Below are positions 9,562 through 21,098 of a DNA stretch of 64,000 nt, in pieces. The stretch covers positions 186,275,921 to 186,339,920 of the forward strand of contig NC_053393.1 of assembly GCF_905171765.1 (NCBI RefSeq). The letters are read 5' to 3'. The notes beneath the pieces are model-generated. The model was not told the DNA's origin. It saw only the letters and a program-made list of their open reading frames with translations, and made no database searches. The translations under genes and the position numbers were made by a program. Origin of the DNA: Bufo bufo (lineage: Eukaryota; Chordata; Amphibia; Anura; Bufonidae). Numbering within the stretch: position 1 is the first letter of the stretch; every line of letters starts with the position of its first letter.

Positions 9562-10079
9562 TTAATGGTATTCTCACTTGTTTCCCAATTCAAATTAATT
9601 CACGAACAGCTGACTTAACCACATCAGCCCCCAGTGCTTAAACACCCTGAAAGACCAGGCCACTTTTTACACTTCTGACCTACAGTACTTTCACCATTTA
9701 TTGCTCGGTCATGCAACTTACCACCCAAATGAATTTTACCTCCTTTTCTTCTCACTAATAGAGCTTTCATTTGGTGGTATTTCTTTGCTGCTGACATTTT
9801 TACTTTTTTGTTATTAATCGAAATTTAACGATTTTTTTGCAAAAAAATGACATTTTTCACTTTCAGTTGTCAAATTTTGCAAAAAAAACTACATCCATAT
9901 ATACATTTTGCTCTAAATTTATTGTTCTACACGTCTTTGATAAAAAAAAAAATGTTTGGGTAAAAAAAAAAATGGTTTGGGTAAAAGTTATAGCGTTTAC
10001 AAACTAAGGTACAAAAATGTGAATTTCCGCTTTTTGAAGCAGCTCTGACTTTCTGAGCACCTGTCATGTTTCCTGAGGT

Positions 10080-13000
10080 TCTACAATGCCCAGACAGTAC
10101 AAACACCCCACAAATGACCCCATTTCGGAAAGTACACACCCTAAGGTATTCGCTGATGGGCATAGTGAGTTCATAGAACTTTTTATTTTTTGTCACAAGT
10201 TAGCGGAAAATGATGATTTTTTTTTTTTTTCTTACAAAGTCTCATATTCCACTAACTTGTGACAAAAAATAAAAAGTTCTATGAACTCACTATGCCCATC
10301 AGCGAATACCTTGGGGTCTCTTCTTTCCAAAATGGGGTCACTTGTGGGGTAGTTATACTGCCCTGGCATTCTAGGGGCCCAAATGTGTGGTAAGGAGTTT
10401 GAAATCAAATTCTGTAAAAAATGACCTGTGAAATCCGAAAGGTGCTCTTTGGAATATGGGCCCCTTTGCCCACCTAGGCTGCAAAAAAGTGTCACACATC
10501 TGGTATCTCCGTACTCAGGAGAAGGTGGGGAATGTGTTTTGGGGTGTCATTTTACATATACCCATGCTGGGTGAGAGAAATATCTTGGCAAAAGACAACT
10601 TTTCCCATTTTTTTATACAAAGTTGGCATTTGACCAAGATATTTATCTCACCCAGCATGGGTATATGTAAAAAGACACCCCAAAACACATTCCCCAACTT
10701 CTCCTGAGTACGGAGATACCAGATGTGTGACACTTTTTTGCAGCCTAGGTGGGCAAAGGGGCCCATATTCCAAAGAGCACCTTTCGGATTTCACAGGTCA
10801 TTTTTTACAGAATTTGATTTCAAACTCCTTACCACACATTTGGGCCCCTAGAATGCCAGGGCAGTATAACTACCCCACAAGTGACCCCATTTTAAAAAGA
10901 AGACACCCCAAGGTATTCCGTGAGGGGCATGGCGAGTTCCTAGAATTTTTTATTTTTTGTCACAAGTTAGTGGAAAATGATGATTTTTTTTTTTTTTTCA
11001 TACAAAGTCTCATATTCCACTAACTTGTGACAAAAAATAAAAACTTCCATGAACTCACTATGCCCATAAGCGAATACCTTGGGGTCTCTTCTTTCCAAAA
11101 TGGGGTCACTTGTGGGGTAGTTATACTGCCCTGGCATTCTAGGGGCCCAAATGTGTGGTAAGGAGTTTGAAATCAAATTCAGTAAAAAATGACCTGTGAA
11201 ATCCGAAAGGTGCTCTTTGGAATGTGGGCCCCTTTGCCCATCTAGGCTGCAAAAAAGTGTCACACATCTGGTATCCCCGTACTCAGGAGAAGTTGAGGAA
11301 TGTGTTTTGGGGTGTCTTTTTACATATACCCATGCTGGGTGAGATAAATATCTTGGTCAAATGCCAACTTTGTATAAAAAAATGGGAAAAGTTGTCTTTT
11401 GCCAAGATATTTCTCTCACCCAGCATGGGTATATATAAAATGACACCCCAAAACACATTCCCCACCTTCTCCTGAGTACGGAGATACCAGATGTGTGACA
11501 CTTTTTTGCAGCCTAGGTGGGCAAAGGGGCCCATATTCCAAAGAGCACCTTTCGGATTTCACAGGTCATTTTTTACAGAATTTGATTTCAAACTCCTTAC
11601 CACACATTTGGGCCCCTAGAATGCCAGGGCAGTATAACTACCCCACAAGTGACCCCATTTTGGAAAGAAGACACCCCAAGGTATTCCGTGAGGGGCATGG
11701 CGAGTTCCTAGAATTTTTTATTTTTTGTCACAAGTTAGTGGAAAATGATGATTTTTTTTTTTATTTTTTTTTTCATACAAAGTCTCATATTCCACTAACT
11801 TGTGACAAAAAATAAAAACTTCCATGAACTCACTATGCCCATCAGCGAATACCTTGGGGTCTCTTCTTTCCAAAATGGGGTCACTTGTGGGGTAGTTATA
11901 CTGCCCTGGCATTCTAGGGGCCCAAATGTGTGGTAAGGAGTTTGAAATCAAATTCAGTAAAAAATGACCTGTGAAATCCGAAAGGTGCTCTTTGGAATGT
12001 GGGCCCTTTTGCCCACCTAGGCTGCAAAAAAGTGTCACACATCTGGTATCCCCGTACTCAGGAGAAGTTGAGGAATGTGTTTTGGGGTGTCTTTTTACAT
12101 ATACCCATGCTGGGTGAGATAAATATCTTGGTCAAATGCCAACTTTGTATAAAAAAATGGGAAAAGTTGTCTTTTGCCAAGATATTTCTCTCACCCAGCA
12201 TGGGTATATGTAAAATGACACCCCAAAACACATTCCCCATCTTCTCCTGAGTACGGAGATACCAGATGTGTGACACTTTTGTTGCAGCCTAGGTGGGCAA
12301 AGGGGCCCATATTCCAAAGAGCTCCTTTCGGATTTCACAGGTCATTTTTTACAGAATTTGATTTCAAACTCCTTACCACACATTTGGGCCCCTAGAATGC
12401 CAGGGCAGTATAACTACCCCACAAGTGACCCCATTTTGGAAAGAAGAGACCCCAAGGTATTCGCTGATGGGCATAGTGAGTTCATGGAAATTTTTATTTT
12501 TTGTCACAAGTTAGTGGAATATGAGACTTTGTATGAAAAAAATAAAATAAAAAAAAATCATCATTTTCCACTAACTTGTGACAAAAAATAAAAAATTCTA
12601 GGAACTTGCCATGCCCCTCACGGAATACCTTGGGGTGTCTTCTTTCCAAAATGGGGTCACTTGTGGGGTAGTTATACTGCCCTGGCATTTTCCAGGGGCC
12701 CTAATGTCTGGTAAGTAGGTAAATGACCTGTGAAATCCGAAAGGTGCTCTTTGGAATGTGGGCCCCTTTGCCCACCTAGGCTGCAAAAAAGTGTCACACA
12801 TCTGGTATCTCCGTACTCAGGAGAAGGTGGGGAATGTGTTTTGGGGTGTCATTTTACATATACCCATGCTGGGTGAGAGAAATATCTTGGCAAAAGACAA
12901 CTTTTCCCATTTTTTTTATACTAAGTTGGCATTTGACCAAGATATTTATCTCACCCAGCATGGGTATATGTAAAATGACACCCCAAAACATATTCCCCAA

Positions 13001-13340
13001 CTTCTGCTGAATACGGAGATACCACATGTGTGACACTTTTTTGCAGCCTAGGTGAGCAAAGGTGCCCAAATTCCTTTTAGGAGGGCATTTTTAGACATTT
13101 GGATACCAGACTTCTTCTCACGCTTTGGGGCCCCTAAAATGCCAGGGCAGTATAAATACCCCACATGTGACCCCATTTTGGAAAGAAGACACCCCAAGGT
13201 ATTCAATGAGGGGCATGGCGAGTTCATTGAAAAAAAAAATTTTGGCACAAGTTAGCGGAAATTGATTTTTTGGATTTTGTTCTCACAAAGTCTCCCTTTC
13301 CGCTAACTTGGGACAAAAATTTCAATCTTTCATGGACTCA
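10080..13340. repeat. Alternating inverted tandem array inside the piggyBac element
   Basis: A ~380-bp module is repeated with each copy flipped relative to its neighbour. Two kinds of palindrome centre alternate. Type a, around poly-T between GGAAAATGATGA and TCATATTCCACTAACTTG, lies near 10225, 10985, 11765, 12540 and 13255. Type b, around CTTTTCCCATTTTTTTATAC, lies near 10620, 11375, 12155 and 12910. The full period is about 715-780 bp. Units are nearly identical in the centre of the array and more diverged at both edges. Each unit gives frames of 83-106 codons on both strands, which are shadows of the repeat. Confidence 0.93.
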
Positions 13341-14295
13341 ATATGCCCCTCAGCGAATACCTTGGGGTGTCTTCTTTCCAAAATGGTGTTATTTGTGGGG
13401 TGTTTGTACTGCCCTGGCATTAGAGGGTCTCCGCAATCATTACATGTATGCCCAGCATTAGGAGTTTCTGCTATTCTCCTTATATTGAGCATACGGGTAA
13501 TGAGATATTTTTTTTCCGTTCAGCCTCTGGGCTGAAAGAAAAAAATGAACGGCAAAGATTTCTTCATTCGCATCGATCAATGTGGATGAAAAAATCTCTG
13601 CCAAAAAAAGAAAAAGGAGGGGAAAGGCGTCTACCAGGACATAGGAGCTCCGCCCAACATCCATACCCACTTCAGCTCGTATGCCCTGGCAAACCAGATT
13701 TCTCCATTCACATCAATCGATGTGGATGAATAAATCATTGCCGGGATTTTTTTTTTTATATATATACAAAGTGTTTGCCAAAGTATATGAACACCGCCAC
13801 CTCCTCAGCTCATATGCCTCGGCAAACGTATCTTTTACTGCAGAGGAGAAATCTCGTCTTGCAGCGCCGCATACACCGACTTGCGTGTAATCTGACAGCA
13901 GCGCAATGCTTCTGTCCGAATGCACATCAGTGCTGCAGCTAGTCGATCGGTTGGTCCACCTGAAAGGTAAAAAAAAAAAAAAAAAAAAGAAAAAACCAGG
14001 CCGCAAAGCAATAACTTTATTAACTGTTGAACAGAACATAGAAACTTTTTTTAAACTTTTTTAACTGAACGTTTAACTTTTTTACTTACCGGTATTTTTT
14101 TTTTTTGTTTAGTTTTTTTTACCTTTATAGAACAAACCTCTCCTTCCCCATGGGACAATGTGCAAAGCGCAAATCGCCCAAAGATGTGGCGAAGTACGTT
14201 ATGCACTTTATCCCAGGTGAAAGGAGAGGTTTGCAGCAGCTGTGAGTGAATGGGCCCTAATAGCCCTGTGTGCCTGTCCTGGTGAGATGTGATCC

Positions 14296-16248
14296 CTATG
14301 CTAGGTGTACCTGTGTGTGGTACTTCCGGAAACACTCTCCATAGCATAGGGCAGGGTGGTCAGCACAGTCAGGACAGAAATAGCGGGTGTCACGCCTTAT
14401 TCCACTCCTGCTACAGACACGACATCTTTTTCGGGGTGACGGTTGGGTTGAGGTACCAGGAACGACACTGGGGAAATGTCGCTCGTGTAGACGGCTAACT
14501 ACACTGGTGGATGGGGCCACGGAACCTCCTGGGTAAAGGAGGTTCTCGATGATCTCTTCCTGGAATTTGAGGAAGGATCCTGTTCTCCCAGCCTTACTGT
14601 AGAGAACAAAACTATTGTACAGCGCCAATTGAATCAAATATACAGACACCTTCTTATACCAGCGTCTGGTTCTGCGGGAAACTAAATACGGAGACAACAT
14701 CTGGTCATTGAAGTCCACCCCTCCCATGAGCGCATTATAGTCGTGGACACAGAGGGGCTTTTCAATGACACGGGTTGCTCGCTCAATTTGGATTGTCGTG
14801 TCTGCGTGAATGGAGGAGAGCATGTAAACGTCACGCTTGTCTCTCCATTTCACCGCGAGCAGTTCTTCGTTACACAAGGCAGCCCTCTGCCCCCTTGCAA
14901 GACGGGTGGTTACAAGCCGTTGGGGGAAGCCCACGCGACTAGTTCGCGCGGTGCCACAGGCGCAAATCCGTTCTAGAAACAAATGCCTAAAGAGGGCCAC
15001 ACTTGTGTAGCAATTGTCCACATAAAGATGGTACCCCTTGCCGAATAAGGGTGACACCAAGTCCCAGACTGTCTTCCCACTGCTCCCCAGGTAGTCAGGG
15101 CAACCGACCGGCTCCAGGGTCTGATCTTTTCCCTCATAGATCCGAAATTTGTGGGTATAGCCTGTGGCCCTTTCACAGAGCTTATACAATTTGACCCCAT
15201 ACCGGGCACGCTTGCTTGGGATGTATTGTTTGAAGCCAAGGCGCCCGGTAAAATGTATTAGGGACTCGTCTACGCAGATGTTTTGCTCAGGGGTATACAA
15301 ATCTGCAAATTTCAGGTTGAAATGGTCTATGAGGGGCCGAATTTTCTGGAACCGGTCAAAAGCAGGGTGGCCTCTGGGACGGGAGGTGGTGTTGTCGCTA
15401 AAGTGCAGGAAACACAGGATGGTCTCAAATCGTGTCCTGGACATAGCAGCAGATACAATGGGCATGTGATGAATTGGGTGCGTTGACCAATATGACCGCA
15501 ATTCATGCTTTTTTGTCAGGCCCATGTTGAGGAGAAGGCCCAAAAAAATTTTAAGTTCGGAAACTTGGACTGGTTTCCACCGGAAAGGCTGGGCATAATA
15601 GCTTCCCGGGTTAGCGGTTATAAATTGTGTGGCATACTGGTTGGTCTCTGCCACGACTAAGTCCAAGAGCTCCGCAGTCAAGAACAGCTCAAAAAATCCC
15701 AGGGCCGAACCGATTCGAGCCGTCTCAACCCGAACTCCAGACTGGGCGGTGAAAGGGGGAACTACTGGTGCGGCTGAAGTTGGTGACTGCCAATCAGGAT
15801 TTGCCAGCACCTCAGGGACTCTAGGGGCTCTACGGGCCTGTCTGTGCGGTGGCTGCGACGGGGTAACTATTGCACGTGCCACCGTACCAGCTTCAACTGC
15901 CCTTCTGGTGCTCGCTACTTCACCAGGTTGTACGGCAGTGCTGGTACTAGGTCCAGGAAGGGCTGCGCTGCTGGTGTATGCCTCACCACGTGATCCGGCA
16001 GCGACAGCCCCACTCTGCTGCTCTTGAAGCGGATCCTGCGTAACCTGTGGTCTAGCGACATGGGGCCGGGTACGCCTGGTGCTGCCAGGGACCTCCACCT
16101 CCTCGTCCGAACTTTGGGTCAGAGAGCCACTGCTTTCCACAGGTTCATATTCTGACCCGCTAGATTCGTCAGATGAGGGTTCCCACTCCTCATCCGACTG
16201 GGTCAGAATCCTGTAGGCCTCTTCAGAAGAATACCCCCTGTTTGACAT
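14296..16248 (-). CDS. piggyBac-family transposase, uninterrupted 650 aa
   Basis: DDD transposase that would cut and paste TTAA-flanked DNA. Residues 1-56 are acidic (SDEEWEPSSDESSGSEYEP, SSDEEVEVPG), followed by a Pro/Ala-rich linker to ~175. The DDE_Tnp_1_7 (piggyBac) core spans ~178-560. Candidate catalytic aspartates are D327 (ICVDESLIHFTGRLG), D411 (YHLYVDNCYTSVALF) and D512 (GVDFNDQMLSPY), with D515 matching the extra conserved Asp. The 101-residue spacing between the last two equals that of the moth enzyme as I recall it. A C-terminal Cys/His-rich DNA-binding domain follows: C609, C612, C625, C628, H631, C635, C639, H644, H648. The frame is open throughout, with no stop or frameshift, unlike every other transposase gene here. 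Length fits the family (about 590-650 aa). The start is the first ATG in frame, followed by the typical acidic N-terminus. Activity is unproven. Confidence 0.93.
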   Translation of the reverse strand: MSNRGYSSEEAYRILTQSDEEWEPSSDESSGSEYEPVESSGSLTQSSDEEVEVPGSTRRTRPHVARPQVTQDPLQEQQSGAVAAGSRGEAYTSSAALPGPSTSTAVQPGEVASTRRAVEAGTVARAIVTPSQPPHRQARRAPRVPEVLANPDWQSPTSAAPVVPPFTAQSGVRVETARIGSALGFFELFLTAELLDLVVAETNQYATQFITANPGSYYAQPFRWKPVQVSELKIFLGLLLNMGLTKKHELRSYWSTHPIHHMPIVSAAMSRTRFETILCFLHFSDNTTSRPRGHPAFDRFQKIRPLIDHFNLKFADLYTPEQNICVDESLIHFTGRLGFKQYIPSKRARYGVKLYKLCERATGYTHKFRIYEGKDQTLEPVGCPDYLGSSGKTVWDLVSPLFGKGYHLYVDNCYTSVALFRHLFLERICACGTARTSRVGFPQRLVTTRLARGQRAALCNEELLAVKWRDKRDVYMLSSIHADTTIQIERATRVIEKPLCVHDYNALMGGVDFNDQMLSPYLVSRRTRRWYKKVSVYLIQLALYNSFVLYSKAGRTGSFLKFQEEIIENLLYPGGSVAPSTSVVSRLHERHFPSVVPGTSTQPSPRKRCRVCSRSGIRRDTRYFCPDCADHPALCYGECFRKYHTQVHLA

Positions 16249-16879
16249 TTTGGACTACTAAATTTAGGGGTATTCCCTGAGACTACCCAAGAAAAAAAGC
16301 AAACCTGTCTTACAAAGGGGAGGCTAGCGAAGTACCGGAGGCTGCTGCGGTTGATAAAAAATATCAAAACTGATTTTTTTATCACCGCAGTGCGTGTAAA
16401 ATGAATGTGCAGTGATCAAAAAATATATATTTTTTGTCACTGCGGTGGGGCGGGCGTGGGTGAACGCACGTGTGGGCGACCGATCAGGCCTGATCGGGCA
16501 AACACTGCGTTTTGGGTGGAGGGCGAACTAAAGTGACACTAATACTATTATAGATCTGACCGTGATCAGTTTTGATCACTTACAGATACTATAAAAGTAC
16601 AAATGCTGATTAGCGATACGCTAAACAGCAAATAAAAGTGACTGCGGTGCGTTGGGGTGGGCGCTAACTGACGCTAACTACCTAACCAAGGGGCCTAAAC
16701 TATCCCTAAAACCTAACAGCCAATACCAGTGAAAAAAAAAAGTGACAGTTTACACTGATCACTTTTTTTCCTTTCACTAGTGATTGACAGGGGCGATCAA
16801 AGGGGTGATCAAAGGGTTAATTGGGGTGCAGGTGGGTGATCAGGGGCTACAGTGAAGTGTTTGGTGTACTCACAGTGAT

Positions 16880-17100
16880 GTCTGCTTCTCTGCTGGATCC
16901 AACCGACGAAAAGGACCAGCAGAGGAGCAGAGAAGCCATATAACAGATCATATTTACTAATATGATCTGTTATATGACTTTGGATTGGATTTTTTGAAAA
17001 TCGCCAGCCTGCCAGCCAATGATCGTTGCTGGCAGGCTGGTGACGAAATACTTCTTTTAATTTTGCCGGCCCGCGATGCGCATGCGCGGGCCGGCTTTGA
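16880..17100. repeat. Ladder of hairpins at the piggyBac right end
   Basis: Four successive inverted repeats: GCTTCTCTGCTGGATCC with its partner near 16912-16935; ATATAACAGATCATATT with its partner (16936-16977); CCAGCCTGCCAGC with its partner (17004-17041); and CCGGCCCGCG..CGCGGGCCGG around GATGCGCATG (17066-17094). CTCGCGTCTCGCGAG follows. These lie 100-320 bp inside the terminus, upstream of the transposase start, where transposase-binding or promoter sites would be expected. The role is inferred. Confidence 0.75.
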
Positions 17101-17203
17101 GCGAAATCTCGCGTCTCGCGAGATGACGCGTATATGCGTGACTCTGCGCAGCGCTGCCACTTCCGGAACGCAATCCTGCGTTAGGCGGTCCGGAGGTGGT
17201 TAA

Positions 17204-17680
17204 GTATTACAGACAACAGAAATGAGAGAATCAGTTCTACATGAATCAAATTCTTTATGAATCTCTGAAAAATTTGAATTTTGGGTAATCCAAACCTTTG
17301 TGATTTGTCCCACCGGAATCACTCAAAATGGAGGTCACAATTGTACAGATCAGAAGACAGAGAAGAAGGCATTGATTTAGTTTTTTTAAAAAATCTGACA
17401 GCAGTGTGTTTTTAAACAGGCTGTTTGTTACCACCAGCTATCATGCGTTTAGCCATAGCCATATATGTCCCTGTCACTTTGATATTACTAATTCTGTCTT
17501 GGTGTTAAAGAGCTTAAAAGTGGTTGGATACAGTGCTAGGAGACCTCAAACTGTCACGACTTTTCAGGGCCATTGGGGTACTTTCTATCCAGGTTGAATT
17601 TTTTCACACTGAAATAAATTTGCGGGCCGATTCAACCAAATTAGTCAACCGAATTGTGGGAAATTCACTCATCTCTAATA
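17204..17680. mobile_element. Remnant of a hAT-like MITE
   Basis: The right edge, AAATTCACTCATCTCTA at about 17668-17684, is the reverse complement of TAGAGATGAGTGAATTT, the type of end seen on the hAT-like element at 32062-33422. No matching left end was found, so it is truncated or interrupted. It contains no open frame worth calling. Confidence 0.35.
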
Positions 17681-17739
17681 ATCATGATTGATGTGATCCA
17701 ATCACCAAATGAAAGAGGGATCTTATTCCAAATTTTCTT

Positions 17740-18163
17740 TAATAAACTGTAAATAATGACCCCAGATTTAATTTTTCACAATGTCTTACTGAGTGGGTAA
17801 TCCAGATAGCCAGGAATATAAGTTTTTTCATTGTACCCCACTTGTTTAAAACCACTATCTTGGGACATATTCCATCCATCTAGTAATAATACAACACATA
17901 TCTTCCAATTCATTATGAAGTAAAAAAAAAGAAAATAAATCCCCCCCAAACTGATTGTTTTCCATTGAAAGGATCCGTGATTGCCAAATGTACTCCAAAA
18001 ATAACATATCATCCACATACTGTATATATTGAAATCTTGTTACTATCCCTGAGAGACCCAAATTGTATAATCTGATTATCTCTTCTTATCATAGCTGCCA
18101 GGAGTTTCCAGCATGATTGCAAATAAAATGGGGAGGTATCAGGAAACTCTGCCTTTCTTTAAC
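17740..18163 (-). pseudogene. L1-type reverse transcriptase fragment
   Basis: Read on the minus strand, broken frames give LAAMIRRDNQI, then SLRDSNKISIY and YVDDMLFLE. This resembles the L1 stretch leading into the YADD-type catalytic motif (motif C). At least two frame changes occur, and no longer product can be made. The fragment stops at TTAA (18164-18167), where the nonautonomous element of locus II begins. Confidence 0.45.
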
Positions 18164-18167
18164 TTAA

Positions 18168-20520
18168 CCACTTTCAGACTGGGCCATTTAACCCCTTCCT
18201 AACTAGGCCTAATTTTGCAAATCTGACGTGTCACTTTATGTGGTAATAGCTTTAGAACACTTTTATTTATCTAAGCCATTCTGAGATAGTTTTCTCGTGA
18301 CACATTGTACTTAATGATAGTCATAAATTTGAGTCAATATATTTCACCTTTATTTATGAAAATTTTTTCTAAATTTCTATTTCTCTGCTTTTAAAACAGA
18401 AAGTGATACCTCATAAAATATTTATTATTTAACATCCCCCATATGTCTACTTTATGTTGGCATCATTTTGGAAATGTCATTTTATTTTTTTAGGACATTA
18501 GAAGGCTTAGAAGTTTAGAAGCAATTCTTAAAATTTTTAAGAAAATTTTCAAAACCCACTTTTTAAGGACCAGTTCAGGTCTGAAGTCACTTTGTGGGGC
18601 TTACATAGTGGAAACTCCCCATAAATGACCCCATTGTAGAAACTACACCCCTCAAGTTACTCAAAACTAATTTTACAAACTTTGTTAACCCTTTAGTTAT
18701 TCCACAAGAATTAAAGGCAAATAGAGATCGACTTTCTAAATTTCACTTTTTTGGCAGATTTTCCATTTTAATTCATTTTTTTCTTCAACACATCGATGGT
18801 TAACAGCCAAACAAAGCTCAATATTTATTGCGCTGATTCTTCGGTTTACGGAAACACCCCACATGTGGTCGTAAACTGATGTAAGGGCACACGGCAGGGC
18901 GCAGAAGAAAAGGAGTGCCATATGGTTTTTGGAAGGCAAATTTTTCTGAACTGGTTTTTAGATGCCATGTCCCATTTGAAGACCCCCTGATGCACTCTTA
19001 AAGTATAAAAACTCCCAAAAAGTGAACCCATTTTGGAAACTAGGGCATAAGGTGCCAGTTTTTTGGGTACTATTTTGGGGTACATATGATATTGTTCTAT
19101 ATTACATTTTTTGTGAGGCAAGATAACCCAAAAATTGCTGTTTTGGTACTGTTTTTATTTTTTACAGCATTCATCTGACAGGGTAGATCATGTGCTATTT
19201 TTATAGAGCAGGTTGTTACAGATGTGATTGTATTAAATATGTCTCCTTTGTTTGTTTCAGTTTTACATAATAAAGCATTTTTGAAACAAATTATGTTTTT
19301 GTGTCTCCATATTTTGAACTCCATATTTTTTTAAATTTTTCTGCTGATTATCTTGTGCAGGGGCTTGATTTTTGCAGGAAGATTTGACATTTTTATTGGT
19401 ACCATTTTTGGATACATATGAGTTTTTGATCAATTATTATTACACTTTATGGGGCAAGGTGACCAAAAAAATTGACTGTTTTAGCACAGTTTTTATTTAT
19501 TTATTTTTATAGCGTTCATCTGAGGGGTTAGGTCATGTGACATTTATAGAGCAGATTGTTACGGATGTGGAAATACCTAATATGTATACTTTTTCTTATG
19601 TTTTTAAGTTTTACACAATAATAGCATTTTTGAAACAAAAAAATTATGTTTTAGTGTCTCCATAGTCTGAGATCCATAGCTTTTTTATTTTTTGACCGAT
19701 TGTCTTAGTTAGGGTCTTAATTTTTGCGGGATGAGGTGACAGTTTGATTGATACTATTTTGGGGGGCATACACATTTTTGATAGCTTGGTGTTGCACTTT
19801 ATGTGATGTTAGGTGACAAAAAATTGCTTTTTTGGCACTGTTTTTATTTAAAAAAATATTTACGGTGGTCACCTGATGTGATATTTTTATAGAGCTGGTT
19901 GTTTAGGATGCGGAGATACCTAATATGTATACTTTTTTTTATTTATTTCACTTTAACACAATAATAGCATTTTTGAAACCAAAAAAATATGTTTTAATGT
20001 CTCCATGTTCTGAGAGCTATTTTAGCAATTTTCTTATGTAGGGGCAATTATTTTGTGGGATGAGGTGACAGTTTTATTGGTACCATTTTGTAGGACATAC
20101 GGCTTTTTGATCACTTGGTGTTGCACTTTTTGTGATGTAAGGAGACAAAAATGGCTTTTTTGACACAGTTTTTATTTTTATTTTTTTAATATTGTTTATC
20201 GGATGGGGTGGGTCACGTGATATATTTATAGAGCCGGCCGTCACGGATGCGGCAATACCAAATATGTCTATTTTTTATTTTTTATATTTAAAAAAATAAT
20301 AGTTATTATATAATTGAGGATTTTTTTTTGTGAAACCTTTTTATTTTTTTATAAAACACTTATTTTTTTTATTTTAATCTTTGCATCCCCCATAAGGTCA
20401 TACAAGACCTCTGGGGGACATTTAACTTTACTTTTTTTTTTTTCTTCACTATTGATTTCTCCTGTAATTGGGGCTGCGGTTGCCCCACAGGTTGCCCGCA
20501 TTTTGCGTCCCGCAGCATGA
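18168..20520 (+). mobile_element. Nonautonomous TTAA-ended element, locus II
   Basis: Starts with TTAA (18164-18167) and CCACTTTCAGACTGGGCC. Its left kilobase (GTGTCACTTTATGTGGTAAT, AAGCCATTCTGAGATAGTTT, TGAGTCAATATATTTC) matches 27829-28990 of locus III. Then comes the 340-bp array. A clear right terminus was not found, so the end given is approximate and the element may be truncated. The frames inside look spurious. Confidence 0.6.
19030..20300 (+). repeat. 340-bp tandem repeats, locus II
   Basis: Between three and four head-to-tail units. Anchor TGCGGGATGAGGTGAC or its variants occur near 19373, 19725 and 20053, giving periods of about 352 and 328 bp. Each unit carries TTGGTGTTGCACTTT-like, GGGGTTAGGTCATGTGA-like and ATACCTAATATGTATACTTT motifs. 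AT-rich, with no plausible coding. Confidence 0.88.
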
Positions 20521-20940
20521 CCATGGGGCGCACACGTTTGTGTGCAGGAGGCCTTATAAAGTGAATTTGGCTTGGGGCTAGGGTGTTATCCTGACAGCCC
20601 TCTGGTCTTTACCCTTGAATTCCTATACAGGCTGCTACCTCCTGGAGTAGTCTGTTCAATGGCTACTGACGTAAGGGATTAGGCAAAACTGTAGGCAGAT
20701 CACAAGCTGAGATCGGGGCAAGTGGAGTTTGTTCAATCCGAAAATCAGGTTGAGGGTCAGGTCAAGCAGCACAGGGTTAACAGAAGAGTCAGGCAGTCAT
20801 CTGGTCAGGCAGCAAAGTGTTAAATCCGGTAAACAGGCAGAAGGCAGTACACGAGAGATCAGAAAAAATACATGTATAGCGCACTGCATAAATACTAGCA
20901 TACTACAACCTGCTGCTCAGGCACCCTAAGCAGCAGTGTC
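20521..20940. other. Unassigned DNA
   Basis: No gene or recognisable element. The stretch after about 20560 (CAGGCTGCTACCTCCTGGAG, GTCAGGCAGTCATCTGGTCA) has the Pu-rich, repetitive look of a retrotransposon remnant, but no diagnostic motif was found. Confidence 0.3.
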
Positions 20941-21098
20941 TTAAATGGGTTGTCCAATGAAAATATTTTGCATTTTTCAAACCAGCACATGAGGTACAGG
21001 ACTGATTCTAAGTTTGATAGAAAGAGATCACCTTGTGCTACAGGTATATGATATTGGATTTTCATTTTTTTTACATTAATCATGCGATAACCCTTTAA
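20941..21098. mobile_element. Short T2/Kolobok-like MITE
   Basis: TTAAATGGGTTGTCC at the left and GATAACCCTTTAA at the right are inverted ends including TTAA (20941-20944, 21095-21098). T2 MITEs of frogs are known for TTAAAGG-type ends and a TTAA target. The segment from 21099 to 21390 holds nothing assignable. Confidence 0.55.

Larger units (their letters stand above)
9619..17199 (-). mobile_element. Putative full-length piggyBac element (7.6 kb)
   Basis: TTAA at 9615-9618 and 17200-17203 bound a segment starting CCACATCAGCC and ending CGGAGGTGG, so the outer ends share CCAC/GTGG. The TTAA target and an internal piggyBac transposase agree. The order on the coding (minus) strand is: right terminus with a ladder of hairpins (16880-17100), a 5' non-coding region (16249-16880), transposase (16248-14296), about 0.9 kb of 3' sequence, a 3.2-kb alternating inverted-repeat array (10080-13340) and the other terminus. 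At 7.6 kb it is long for piggyBac (the moth element is about 2.5 kb), because of the array. Only short terminal similarity was visible, so the ends are inferred. Confidence 0.65.

Noticed and set aside
9252..9618. Mirror-image 90- and 113-codon frames with the same ECITIVQRRHEAHGV-like text
   Set aside because: They are the two strands of a palindromic MITE, not a gene pair.
10232..13255. A run of similar 70-106-codon frames on both strands, such as those beginning MTLFCSLGGQRGPY and MGPFAHLGCKKVSHIW
   Set aside because: They recur with the 380-bp module, appear on opposite strands as the module flips, have no domain and end wherever the repeat drifts. They are by-products of the inverted array.
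15629..16027. 132-codon plus-strand frame opposite the piggyBac N-terminus
   Set aside because: Antisense of the Pro/Ala-rich linker in the transposase. The minus frame has clear family motifs.
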